Shown here in pieces: positions 46,227 to 54,887 of a DNA stretch of 64,000 bases. The stretch is from Algoriphagus sp. GTDB taxonomy: Bacteria > Bacteroidota > Bacteroidia > Cytophagales > Cyclobacteriaceae. The stretch lies in NCBI RefSeq assembly GCF_024305035.1, contig NZ_JAMWZB010000015.1:1-64000 (forward strand), read 5' to 3'. Position numbers and translations under genes: made by a program. Positions within the stretch are counted from its first letter, which is position 1. Each line of letters starts with the position of its first letter. The notes beneath the pieces are model-generated. The model was not told the DNA's origin and made no database searches. It worked only from the letters and a program-made list of their open reading frames with translations.

Positions 46227-46246
46227 AATGGAAATCGATTTCCATT
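46227..46246. promoter_or_regulatory. Perfect 20-bp palindrome upstream of susC (candidate operator)
   Basis: AATGGAAATCGATTTCCATT is a perfect inverted repeat with a central CG, the form of a LacI-family operator. It lies about 135 bases upstream of the predicted susC -7 box and about 270 bases before the divergent gene. No regulator gene is adjacent, so any binding protein would be encoded elsewhere. Confidence 0.55.
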
Positions 46247-46513
46247 TACGGATAATTAAAAAAAACCATTTTTATTAATTATTCGAAAATTCACCTGTTT
46301 TTTCAAATGTTCGTTTTTCAGCCTGATTTCCACATTTTTAAAAAATTTAAAGAAGTCCTTTTGTTTTGATTAAATATTTATTCTGTAAGAATTGAAATTC
46401 AGCTTTTATTTCTGTGTCTAGCAAACCTTTTTGCTTCTTAAAGCATCTTAAATTTAAGGGTCTCGTTTTGGGATTTGGGTCTAATCGCCAATCTTCGGAA
46501 AAATTCAAGGGTT

Positions 46514-49153
46514 ATGGTTTCTTTTTTAAAAATGATGATGGTGTTGGGTCTGTTCTTTTTGACCATTTCGATTTCCTTCTCTCAAGGGATCAAAGGGAAA
46601 ATAACTGACGATCAAGGTAATCCCTTGAGTTTTGCCTCAGTCTATGTTCGGAATATTAGTGAAGGGGTTCCATCTAATGAAGAGGGAAATTTTGAACTCA
46701 AGCTCCCTTCCGGAGCCTATGATGTATTGTTTCAGTATTTGGGATACAAGTCTGTTATTGAGACGGTCATTGTAACTGATGATTGGGTATCGTTGAACGT
46801 AAAATTGACTCCTCAAGACTATACCTTAGCGGAGGTGGAGGTAAGGGCAGGACAGGAGGATCCTGCCCTTACCATCATGCGCAAAGCTATCACCAAAGCC
46901 AAATACCATCGACGTCAACTTGATGCCTATTCCATGATGGTTTATCTAAAAGGAACGGGTAAACTAACCGATGCTCCATTCTTTTTAAAAAATACACTGA
47001 AAAAGGAAGGACTTAACCTGAATGAAGCCTACACCTCGGAGTCTGTTTCAAAAATTACCTTTACCCAACCCGACAAGGTTGAGGAGGAGGTAATTTCGAT
47101 CCGAACTAACGGGGACAATCAATCCACCTCACCGGCACCCTATATTCAAACGAGTTTTTATCAGGATAAAATCAACGAAATTATTTCCCCTCTTTCGCGG
47201 ATGGCTTTTCAATACTATAAATTCCGATACGAAGGCAGCTTTTTTGATCAGGAGGTATTGGTGTCAAAAATCCGAGTTACTCCACGTTCAAGAGGAGAAC
47301 AGGTATTTGAGGGCCATATCTACATCATCGAGGATTTGTGGGCAATTCATAGTTTGGATTTGAAAACCTCTTATTTAGGTTTTCAAATTGAGGCCAAGCA
47401 ACAATATGCGCAAGTGGCCGAAAATGTGTGGATGCCCTTTACCCATACCTATCGATTTGGAGGCAAATTTTTTGGTTTCGAGGGAGAGTTCAACTATTTG
47501 GCATCTACCAATGATTATGAAATTATCCTCAATCCTGACTTAATTCAAACTCCCGATATTATAGATGAAAAAGTAGAGGAAGTTCCTGAATCCACGGTAA
47601 ACCTTCCTGAAGGTCTTTCAACCTTAGAAAAGCTCACGGCCGAGGAACCCAAAACACGGAAGGAATACCGTAAGCTGATCAATGCTTATGAAAAGGAGCT
47701 TTTGGAAGAAAAACAGGAGGAGGATGTGGTCACCGAGCGCTACTACAAGGTGGACTCTATGGCCAAAAAGCGAGATTTAAGTTACTGGGATAGTATCAGG
47801 CCTGTTCCACTGACAGCAAGTGAAATTCAAGGGTATCAACGGGATGATAGTTTGGCCACAGTAGAGGCAGCCAAAGTAAGTGAGGTGGATTCAGTGGCTA
47901 AAAAAGCCCGGAGGAAATACCGGCCTTTGGATTTTTTGAATGGTGCGAGCTATAGTTTTGGAAAGGGGAAAAGTTTGGGTTTTGATCAAAATTGGACCAA
48001 ATTCTCCTTCAATACCGTGGAGGGATGGAAAGTAGGGATGAAGCTCTTCTATCGAAAACTTTCGAATCAAGCTCAAACCGACAGCACCGTAAGATTCAGC
48101 AAGAGTTTCAATATTGAACCGGAACTTCGCTACGGATTTGCCAGTAAGCGTTTTTATGGTAAGACTAATTTTAGGTGGTCAACTACCGAGTCTATCTCCG
48201 GCAAAACCTGGGGAGTAGAAGGCGGGCGATTTATCGAGCAGTTTAACGGGGGTGAGCCGATCAATGAGCAAGTGAATGCGCTTTATTCCTTGCTGTTTCG
48301 ACAAAATTACATGAAACTCTATGAGCAGGATTTTGCCAAAATTTACTGGTATCATCGGGTGAACTACGGCCTAACTTATCGGCTGAATTTTACGCTGGCT
48401 GAGCGTCGGTCACTTTCAAATAACTCAGACCTGAGCTGGTACAATAAACCCGAGCGAAGCTATACCTCCAATCAACCCGAAAATGTGGAAGCGGGTCAAG
48501 AAGCTTTTTTAACGCACCAAATAGCCAAACTTAATCTCTCTCTAGAATGGAGACCGGGTATTCGGTATGGAATTTCAAACGGTCGAAAATATCCAATCAC
48601 GGATCGCTCCCCTTTAATCAGAGCAACTTACAATAAGGCCATTCCTTCTTTTTTCCAAAGCAATGATGCGGCTAATTTTGATCAGGTGGAACTCGGGATC
48701 GAACATGACTTTAAATTTGGAGTCAGTGGCAAGTTTGATTTCAATATTACTGCGGGTACCTTCCTCAACCGGGAACGGGTATACTTTCAGGATTTTGCCC
48801 ACTTTGGAGGCAACCGGACGATCTTTTCCAATTTTGGTCCAGCTTCCAACTTCCGTTTCATGGATTACTATCGATACAGTACAAATTCGACCTATCTGAC
48901 TGGAATTTTCCACTACCAATTCCGAAAATTCCTCTTAACTCAATTGCCGATGCTGCGGTTTTCGGGATTGCGGGAAAATATTTTCCTCAATTACCTCAAA
49001 ACCGAAAACTCTCCCCATTATGTGGAGTTGGGCTATTCTCTTGATAATCTGTTCCGGATATTTCGGGTGGAATTTGGGGCCGGTTTTGAAAATGGAAAGT
49101 ACCTGAGAGGCGGAGCCCGCTTTGGGGTGGCGACCTTTATTCGTATTGAGTAG
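46514..49153 (+). CDS. DUF5686 / carboxypeptidase-regulatory-like outer-membrane protein
   Basis: A 879-residue exported protein starting at the ATG at 46514; an in-frame TTG extension from 46475 is rejected because the signal peptide (VSFLKMMMVLGLFFL, cleavage near FSQ) starts here. A carboxypeptidase-regulatory-like beta domain covers about 26-105 (IKGKITDDQGNPLSFASVYV, FQYLGYKS). The rest is the DUF5686 region: a helical/beta middle (YHRRQLDAYSMMVYLKGTGK) and long stretches of alternating strands ending in a barrel-like C-terminus (GARFGVATFIRIE). The family is common in Bacteroidota and uncharacterised; an outer-membrane location is inferred. It is single and divergent from susC. Confidence 0.88.
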   Translation: MVSFLKMMMVLGLFFLTISISFSQGIKGKITDDQGNPLSFASVYVRNISEGVPSNEEGNFELKLPSGAYDVLFQYLGYKSVIETVIVTDDWVSLNVKLTPQDYTLAEVEVRAGQEDPALTIMRKAITKAKYHRRQLDAYSMMVYLKGTGKLTDAPFFLKNTLKKEGLNLNEAYTSESVSKITFTQPDKVEEEVISIRTNGDNQSTSPAPYIQTSFYQDKINEIISPLSRMAFQYYKFRYEGSFFDQEVLVSKIRVTPRSRGEQVFEGHIYIIEDLWAIHSLDLKTSYLGFQIEAKQQYAQVAENVWMPFTHTYRFGGKFFGFEGEFNYLASTNDYEIILNPDLIQTPDIIDEKVEEVPESTVNLPEGLSTLEKLTAEEPKTRKEYRKLINAYEKELLEEKQEEDVVTERYYKVDSMAKKRDLSYWDSIRPVPLTASEIQGYQRDDSLATVEAAKVSEVDSVAKKARRKYRPLDFLNGASYSFGKGKSLGFDQNWTKFSFNTVEGWKVGMKLFYRKLSNQAQTDSTVRFSKSFNIEPELRYGFASKRFYGKTNFRWSTTESISGKTWGVEGGRFIEQFNGGEPINEQVNALYSLLFRQNYMKLYEQDFAKIYWYHRVNYGLTYRLNFTLAERRSLSNNSDLSWYNKPERSYTSNQPENVEAGQEAFLTHQIAKLNLSLEWRPGIRYGISNGRKYPITDRSPLIRATYNKAIPSFFQSNDAANFDQVELGIEHDFKFGVSGKFDFNITAGTFLNRERVYFQDFAHFGGNRTIFSNFGPASNFRFMDYYRYSTNSTYLTGIFHYQFRKFLLTQLPMLRFSGLRENIFLNYLKTENSPHYVELGYSLDNLFRIFRVEFGAGFENGKYLRGGARFGVATFIRIE

Positions 49154-49784
49154 TTTATTTCTATCTCAAAGCAAGTCTTAAGGGTTGGTTTTTTTAGGTT
49201 TTCTCTGACTTATACTCTTCTGTTCTAATTTTCTTCGGATTTCCCATCTGGGTGTAGAAAAATCAATTTTGGGATTAGGCGTAGTATGCCTACCTTTTTT
49301 CCGACAATCGTCGTGGACCGGCCTCTCGCTCCTAAGTTTTACAAAAGCTTTTTTGATGTTCGATCCCGGCATGATATGATAACTTTGAAATTATTTGTTT
49401 TCGGAAAATTTGATTTTATGAGAAAAGCATTCCTGATATAAAATTAGGAGCTGCTTTGTTTTTTGATTGTTCAGGTAGCAGGATGTGGACCGGTTAAAGT
49501 AGATTATTCGTAAATAGGTTTTAACAACCCATTAGAAATTGGTAAAAATAGTAGGGCAGGATAAGGACTTAAGCAATCATTTTGTGAATGATTTTAGTCT
49601 AGGGTCGGCTTTTAGGACGAATAAACAACACCTAGTCTACCGAAACGATATGACTACTCCGATAGGGGAAATCAGAGAAGGTTAAAAATCTGATTCTGAA
49701 AAGGAAGGTTTAGAATTTGCCTTTTGAATGGAATAGTTAATTAAAAAACAAGTAGATTCAATTCCATTAAGTAAAAGCTTTACG
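49154..49784. other. 631-base intergenic region without recognisable gene
   Basis: Lies between two same-strand genes. The only open frame of note is a 64-codon minus-strand frame at 49178-49372 of basic composition with no recognisable domain, which I do not accept as a gene. A near-match TAGAATTTG lies at about 49706-49714 (one base too many for the -7 consensus). It may hold a decayed gene or small RNA; nothing firm is visible. Confidence 0.4.
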
Positions 49785-52541
49785 ATGAGAAACCTTTTTT
49801 TGATCTTACTTCTTTTTTCAGCTAAAATTCTTTCCGGGCAAACCATCAGGGGAACGGTTTTCGAAAAAGAATCTGGGCTTCCCCTTCCCTTTGCCCATGT
49901 ATTTGTCAACAATACCACCTTGGGCGCGGCCTCAGACGAGGAAGGCCGGTTTATGCTCATAGGAACTTTCCCCGACGAAATCGAGATCGTTGCCTCATTT
50001 GTCGGGTATGTCACTGAGGTGAAGACGGTTTCCTTTGAAAACAAAAATGAGCTAAAGGTGGACTTTGAACTTGCATTTCAGGAGTCTGGTCTTTCTGAAG
50101 TAGAGCTCAAGGCTAAACGCGACAAAGCCTGGCAACGCGAATTCCGAAGGTTTGAGGAAGTTTTTTTGGCGGTGCCCGATGACCCGTATAAATCCCAAAT
50201 CGAAATCCAAAACCCCTGGGTGGTGGAATTTGAAAAGATAAAACCGAAAAGGGGACAAAATTACCTCCGGGCTAGCGCCCGGGAACCCCTGAAAATCATC
50301 AACCGCGCCCTGGGGTACCGAATCGATTATTATCTTCAGGATTATCGTCTTATCCGAAACGGATCCCGGTTTTACGGTCAGGTATTTTTCGAACCGCTGA
50401 ATCCCACAGATGCCGAGGAATCCCAAGGCTGGGCGGAAGCCAGGGCTGCAAACTATCAGGGATCTATCCGTAGCCTCAATCAGTCCATCCTGCTCAATGC
50501 GCCGGATTCTGTGGAATTTAAACTCTATCGGGTTTTGCCGGAAAGGATGGACAGAAGACGCACCAACGAGTTTTATGAAGAATTGGATGAGTCCATTCTT
50601 GCTGTCAGCAAGGACTCTTTGCTGAGAAAACCTTTGGAAAATGGCAATTTCAGGATCTTTCTACCCGGAAAGATGGAAATCCACCACCTGGATAAGCCCT
50701 GGCCCAACCAGTATTACCGAGATGTGTATCATGCCCTCAGCTGGATCGAAGCCCCTCTGGGCTTTTATGACATCGATCGCAGAGGGGTACTGATCAATCC
50801 CACCCAGCTGATGCTCTCGGGCTATCTGAGTCGGCAGCGGGTAGCCCGGACCTTGCCGCTGGATTTTGTTCCAGAATCGGGACTTTTGGCCCAACAACCA
50901 CCAAACGAAATCCTCAACGATCCTTCTTCCAAACTGAACCGCTTACGGGAAAAGGCATGGATAACTACCAGCAAGCCCTATTTTTATCCCGGAGAGACCG
51001 CTTGGCTCGGGGGACGGATGCTTTACCATGAACCTACCCTGAAAGATTCACTCAGCCGGGTAGTCTATGTGGACTTGTTGGACTCCAAGGCAGAAGTCAT
51101 CCAATCGGCTACTTTTCCTGTCCGGGAAGGGAAGCTTTCCGGAGCCTTGGTTTTATCAGAGGATTTGAAGCCGGGGGATTATGCCCTTAGAGCCTATACC
51201 CATTGGAGCCGGAACTTTGGACAATTGGATGAATTCTTGACCCCTTTTGTGGTAATGGAGCTGGGATATTTTCCCACAATAGATCTTCCTGATCCGGTGG
51301 AATATTTTGGGGAAATTCAGGTGAGTTCCTCCTATACCCTCAGGGATTCGCTAAGCTATAGGCTAATGGATTTGGAGTTGGCCCTGAAGGATGGTTTTGA
51401 CAATCCCATCGACGGGGAATTTATCCTTAGCATCACAGATGCGGAGTATGTGCGGGAATTCCCCCGAATAAACAGTTTGGAGCAGGCCATGGACTGGCTG
51501 GATACTGCCCTACCGGAAGACGTTGGGACTGAGCTATCCCATCCCGTCGAGTACGGGATATCCATTCAGGGTCAGTTTATTCCGGACAAAAAACGCCGTC
51601 CCCTGATCAATCCCATTACCATAGTTCGGGGAGACTTGGAGGATTACGGACAGGTGGACACGGATTCGGCAGGGAGGTTTTGGGCAACGGGATTATATTT
51701 CAAGGATACTGCCCAGATCGCAGTGGCGGCAATGGACAGTAAACGAAAACCCTATGGCTCGGTCAGGCTGGACTCCTTGGGAAAACCGGATCCTCCTTCG
51801 GAGTTTCCAAGAATTCCCTACCAGAAAGCATCTCTTCCGACTGATGAAGATATTCTCGATGCAGCAGGCGATTACATCCTTTTGGAGGAGTTTGTTAAAG
51901 AGGCTAAAAAAGAGGTTGCGAAAGAATCTGACTGGTATGGATATGGGGAGCCAGATAGGGTAATGACTGAGGATCAGTTAGCGATGAGTTTAAATATGAT
52001 GACAGTTTTAACGCGCATGGGCTTTAATTCAAATAGTTTAAAATTTGGCAATTATAGCTACGGAGAAAGAACTGGAGCACCGCTTTTGATTATAGATGGT
52101 TCCAAGTTTCCTTTTCTTGAAAACCAAGAATTTGTGGATATGATTAATTCCTATGTTCCTAAAGAAATAAAATCTGTAGGAATTTATACATTCGGCGCGG
52201 GGGTATTTGGAATGGCAGGGTATTCAGGAGTAGTGATACTTGAAACCAAACGTGGTGAAAGAATCAGAGAAGAAAGAAGCCGCAACTTTAATTCTAAAGG
52301 TTTTCAGCTTTTTGATGTCTTAGGTTTTACCGAATTCGAGGAGTTTCCCAAAAATCCCCCAGCTGACCAATACTTAAAGAAAAAACCAACCATTTTCTGG
52401 GAACCTGATGCAAAGACTGACGATGGTGTTTTCAGCGTTCAGGTTAAAATTCCCCACGGAGTCCGGCAATTGCGAATTCGAATCGAAGGATTGACACTGG
52501 ACGGGGAGGTGTTTAATAAGAGTATTGAATTAACCCTCTAG
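49785..52541 (+). CDS. Large exported protein: carboxypeptidase-regulatory, MG2-like and TonB-plug domains
   Basis: A 918-residue exported protein (signal peptide 1-19, ending LSGQ). A carboxypeptidase-regulatory-like domain lies at 20-95 (IRGTVFEKESGLPLPFAHVF, ASFVGYV), a MG2-like module at about 385-490 (SKPYFYPGETAWLGG, DYALRAYTHWSRNFG) and a short plug-like module at about 764-822 (GAPLLIIDG, AGVFGMAGYSGVVILETK), with no barrel after it. The last two modules correspond to those of the protein encoded at 20416-23088, so the two are distant relatives. Base composition changes inside the gene: the line at 50701-50760 is 57% GC, the line at 52021-52080 only 33%. Function unknown; surface or periplasmic location inferred. 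Confidence 0.82.
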   Translation: MRNLFLILLLFSAKILSGQTIRGTVFEKESGLPLPFAHVFVNNTTLGAASDEEGRFMLIGTFPDEIEIVASFVGYVTEVKTVSFENKNELKVDFELAFQESGLSEVELKAKRDKAWQREFRRFEEVFLAVPDDPYKSQIEIQNPWVVEFEKIKPKRGQNYLRASAREPLKIINRALGYRIDYYLQDYRLIRNGSRFYGQVFFEPLNPTDAEESQGWAEARAANYQGSIRSLNQSILLNAPDSVEFKLYRVLPERMDRRRTNEFYEELDESILAVSKDSLLRKPLENGNFRIFLPGKMEIHHLDKPWPNQYYRDVYHALSWIEAPLGFYDIDRRGVLINPTQLMLSGYLSRQRVARTLPLDFVPESGLLAQQPPNEILNDPSSKLNRLREKAWITTSKPYFYPGETAWLGGRMLYHEPTLKDSLSRVVYVDLLDSKAEVIQSATFPVREGKLSGALVLSEDLKPGDYALRAYTHWSRNFGQLDEFLTPFVVMELGYFPTIDLPDPVEYFGEIQVSSSYTLRDSLSYRLMDLELALKDGFDNPIDGEFILSITDAEYVREFPRINSLEQAMDWLDTALPEDVGTELSHPVEYGISIQGQFIPDKKRRPLINPITIVRGDLEDYGQVDTDSAGRFWATGLYFKDTAQIAVAAMDSKRKPYGSVRLDSLGKPDPPSEFPRIPYQKASLPTDEDILDAAGDYILLEEFVKEAKKEVAKESDWYGYGEPDRVMTEDQLAMSLNMMTVLTRMGFNSNSLKFGNYSYGERTGAPLLIIDGSKFPFLENQEFVDMINSYVPKEIKSVGIYTFGAGVFGMAGYSGVVILETKRGERIREERSRNFNSKGFQLFDVLGFTEFEEFPKNPPADQYLKKKPTIFWEPDAKTDDGVFSVQVKIPHGVRQLRIRIEGLTLDGEVFNKSIELTL

Positions 52542-52851
52542 AAACAGTATTGATCATGCAAAGCTAAAAATGGGGTCCTCTTTCTGAAGGATGCGTTTGA
52601 AAGGAATAGTTGGAGCTATCCCAAATCGGTTAATTCATAAAAATTATCCGGGTAGATTACCTTAAAGCTGGAATTGGGATAGGTTTTGCTGAAAATTTTA
52701 GGGGATTTGGATTGATAGGAAGCCAACTTCATAAATTTAGCTAAATACGTGAAGTTGAGTTCCTGCTTTTAGCTAAATTCTGGGATTGAGAGAATGAGAT
52801 TCTGTAAGGCATTACCAGTTGATTAGATTTCTGGCTTTTTAAAAGCCAAAT
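52542..52851. other. Convergent intergenic region with two palindromic elements
   Basis: Between the convergent gene ending at 52541 and frr. At 52725-52756, arms AACTTCA/TGAAGTT flank the palindrome ATTTAGCTAAAT around the same centre. A second TTTAGCTAAA occurs at 52768-52777, exactly 32 bases downstream of the first copy (52736-52745). A third small hairpin lies at 52832-52848. I see no coding frame. These could be terminators or protein sites. Confidence 0.4.
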
Positions 52852-52884
52852 AAAAAAGCCACTCTCTTTTGAAAAGTGGCTTTT
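52852..52884 (-). terminator. Intrinsic terminator of the pyrH-frr operon
   Basis: A 10-bp stem (AAAAGCCACT and AGTGGCTTTT) followed on the minus strand by a T-run, 20 bases past the frr stop. Confidence 0.85.
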
Positions 52885-52903
52885 GAAATATGCTTTATCG
52901 TCT

Positions 52904-53464
52904 TTAGACTTTCATGATATCGGCTTCTTTTTTAACCAATAACTCGTCAATTTTGGCTGAGTATTGATCAGTAAGTTTTTGGACCTTGTCTTCGGCGCGT
53001 TTGATGTCATCCTCAGAAACTCCGTCATTTTTGAGTTTTTTCAATGCATCATTGGTGTCTTTTCGGATGGTACGAATGGAAATTTTTCCATTTTCGGTTT
53101 CGTTTTTCGCATTTTTGACCAAAGTAATCCGACGCTCCTCCGTCAAAGTCGGGATGGTCAGAATGATCATTTCACCGTTGTTTTGCGGAGCTAGCCCCAG
53201 ATCCGAATTGATGATGGCTTTTTCGATTTCTCCGATCAGGTTTTTCTCAAATGGGCGAATTGCCAAGGTCCGCGCATCTGGAGTGGTTACTGAGGAAACT
53301 TGATTCAGCGGAGTAGGGGATCCATAATACATGACCAGGATACCGTCTAGCATATTAGGCATGGCCTTGCCCGCACGAATTTTTAACAGTTCAGCAGCGG
53401 TATGGTCCACCGCTTTTTGCATCATTTCTTTTGCCTCTTCTAGGTATAATTCGATCTCTTCCAT
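52904..53464 (-). CDS. frr: Ribosome recycling factor
   Basis: Splits post-termination ribosomes together with EF-G. 186 residues, the family length. The triple-helix bundle domain (residues 1-30 and 105-186) brackets the beta-rich domain II (31-104; PTPLNQVSSVTTPDARTLAIRPF). The signature RKDTNDALKKLKNDGVSEDD is present. Cotranscribed with pyrH (7-base gap), a widely conserved pair, and followed by an intrinsic terminator. Confidence 0.97.
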   Translation of the reverse strand: MEEIELYLEEAKEMMQKAVDHTAAELLKIRAGKAMPNMLDGILVMYYGSPTPLNQVSSVTTPDARTLAIRPFEKNLIGEIEKAIINSDLGLAPQNNGEMIILTIPTLTEERRITLVKNAKNETENGKISIRTIRKDTNDALKKLKNDGVSEDDIKRAEDKVQKLTDQYSAKIDELLVKKEADIMKV

Positions 53465-53471
53465 GATTAAT

Positions 53472-54182
53472 TTATAGTGAGGTGATGAGTGTTCCGATTT
53501 GTTCTCCTTCGACCAGTTTGCTTAAGTTGCCGGCCTTATTCATATCAAAAACGATAATGGGCAGATTGTTTTCCTGGCAAAGCGTAAAGGCCGTCATGTC
53601 CATCACATTGAGGTTTTTTTCATAGACCTCCGAAAACGAGATGGTTTGGTATTTGGTAGCAGTCTCATCTTTTTCGGGATCTGCGGTGTAAACGCCATCT
53701 ACGCGGGTCCCTTTCAAGACCACATCCGCTTCCACTTCGATCGCCCTTAAGCTTGCCGTGGAGTCGGTGGTAAAATAAGGATTACCAATTCCTGCTCCGA
53801 AAATAACAATTCTACCTTTTTCTAAGTGGCGAATCGCTCTTCTTCGGATGAAAGGTTCACAGACCGATTCAATTTTAATCCCGGACATCAGGCGGGTAAA
53901 CATTCCAGCTTGCTCTAAGGCGCTTTGTAAGGCCATAGCATTAATTAGTGTGGCCAGCATGCCCATGTAATCTCCCTGTACTCGGTCGATGCCGGACTTT
54001 TCGGCCTGTACTCCTCTGAAAATATTTCCTCCTCCGATCACAATGGCGATTTCTACCCCCATTTCTTTTACTTTCTTGATTTCTTGGGTGTATTGCTGGA
54101 GCCGATTGGGATCTATTCCGTAGCTTTTATCTCCCATTAGGGCTTCTCCACTGAGTTTGAGGAGGATTCTTTTGTATTTCAT
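53472..54182 (-). CDS. pyrH: Uridylate kinase
   Basis: Phosphorylates UMP to UDP in pyrimidine nucleotide synthesis; hexameric amino-acid-kinase fold. 236 residues from the ATG at 54182. A longer TTG-started frame to 54239 is rejected because [15 protein letters not shown] is the canonical N-terminus and two -7 boxes lie in the extension. Motifs: LKLSGEAL (8-15), [11 protein letters not shown], and the nucleotide-binding [15 protein letters not shown]. First gene of the pyrH-frr unit. Confidence 0.97.
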   Translation of the reverse strand: MKYKRILLKLSGEALMGDKSYGIDPNRLQQYTQEIKKVKEMGVEIAIVIGGGNIFRGVQAEKSGIDRVQGDYMGMLATLINAMALQSALEQAGMFTRLMSGIKIESVCEPFIRRRAIRHLEKGRIVIFGAGIGNPYFTTDSTASLRAIEVEADVVLKGTRVDGVYTADPEKDETATKYQTISFSEVYEKNLNVMDMTAFTLCQENNLPIIVFDMNKAGNLSKLVEGEQIGTLITSL

Positions 54183-54222
54183 AGGTGTCGTTTTTTTCAA
54201 AAGAGTGCAAGTATTGGTTTTG

Positions 54223-54244
54223 CAAAAATAACCGGACAAATATA
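54223..54244 (-). promoter_or_regulatory. Two candidate -7 promoter elements of pyrH
   Basis: On the minus strand TATATTTG (54244-54237) and TATTTTTG (54230-54223) both fit TAnnTTTG. A TTTG lies 24 bases before the first (54272-54269). Leaders of about 35-50 bases would result. Confidence 0.4.
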
Positions 54245-54319
54245 ATTTCTTCCATTCAGAATGCTAGTCAAAATTTCAATTTGCCCAAAAGTGCACGGTT
54301 CAATTCCTGCGCCAAAAAA

Positions 54320-54814
54320 TTAAAAGGTGATCATCACTTGATTTTTTTCCACGCTTTGTTTGAGCGAGACTTTTACTTCTTTGACGATCCCATCCCCGGG
54401 AGCTTTGATGATGTTTTCCATCTTCATGGCTTCCAATATCAAGACTACATCACCTTTCTTCACCTCGTCTCCAGGAGCTACCTTTAAGTCCAGAATCAAG
54501 CCCGGCATAGGAGCTTTGATATCCTGAATACTGCTTTGATTGAGGTCAGTCATGCCAAGCTCTTCCAGCAATAGATCGAATCTATCTTTTAATTGTACCT
54601 CCACAATCTTGTTTGCCAGCTTGATTTGAAGGGTTTTTTCTTCCCGATTCAGACTTACTAGCTCCGCTTCCATGGAGGAATTGTTTTTGATCAAGTGAAT
54701 TTTACGGTCGGAAATCCATTGGACATCCCAATCCAGGATTTGATCGTTTACTTTGAGACTTTTGTCGGATTTTTCGACCGAAAACGTCTTTTCGTTGAGG
54801 ATAACTGAAAACAT
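54320..54814 (-). CDS. Biotin/lipoyl-attachment (biotin carboxyl carrier-like) protein
   Basis: A 164-residue acyl-CoA carboxylase-type biotin carrier. The C-terminal 70 residues (about 95-164) form the biotinyl domain with EAMKMEN, biotinylated lysine K131, and the flanking MPGLILDLKVAPGDEV and DGIVKEVKVS. The N-terminal 90 residues resemble the accessory region found before the biotin domain in propionyl/methylcrotonyl-CoA carboxylase alpha subunits. It is a standalone subunit; no carboxylase genes are adjacent. Divergent from the M1 peptidase gene with a 73-base gap. Confidence 0.88.
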   Translation of the reverse strand: MFSVILNEKTFSVEKSDKSLKVNDQILDWDVQWISDRKIHLIKNNSSMEAELVSLNREEKTLQIKLANKIVEVQLKDRFDLLLEELGMTDLNQSSIQDIKAPMPGLILDLKVAPGDEVKKGDVVLILEAMKMENIIKAPGDGIVKEVKVSLKQSVEKNQVMITF

Positions 54815-54887
54815 TCCTGCTAATTTGAGTCGCTATTGTTGTCAAGCTCAGGGACCCGAGCTTATTTCTACTCCAAATATCAAATAA

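Larger units (their letters stand above)
46038..46513. other. AT-rich divergent intergenic region between susC and the DUF5686 gene
   Basis: About 476 bases, very AT-rich. It carries a -7 box for susC (46086-46093) and a 20-bp palindrome (46227-46246). Apart from an in-frame TTG extension of the plus-strand gene (from 46475), I see no coding frame, RNA gene or convincing promoter for that gene. Confidence 0.6.

Noticed and set aside
49178..49372. 64-codon basic open frame on the minus strand in the 631-base gap
   Set aside because: No domain, no signal peptide, no promoter and composition unlike the surrounding genes; likely chance, although a fragment of a decayed gene cannot be excluded.
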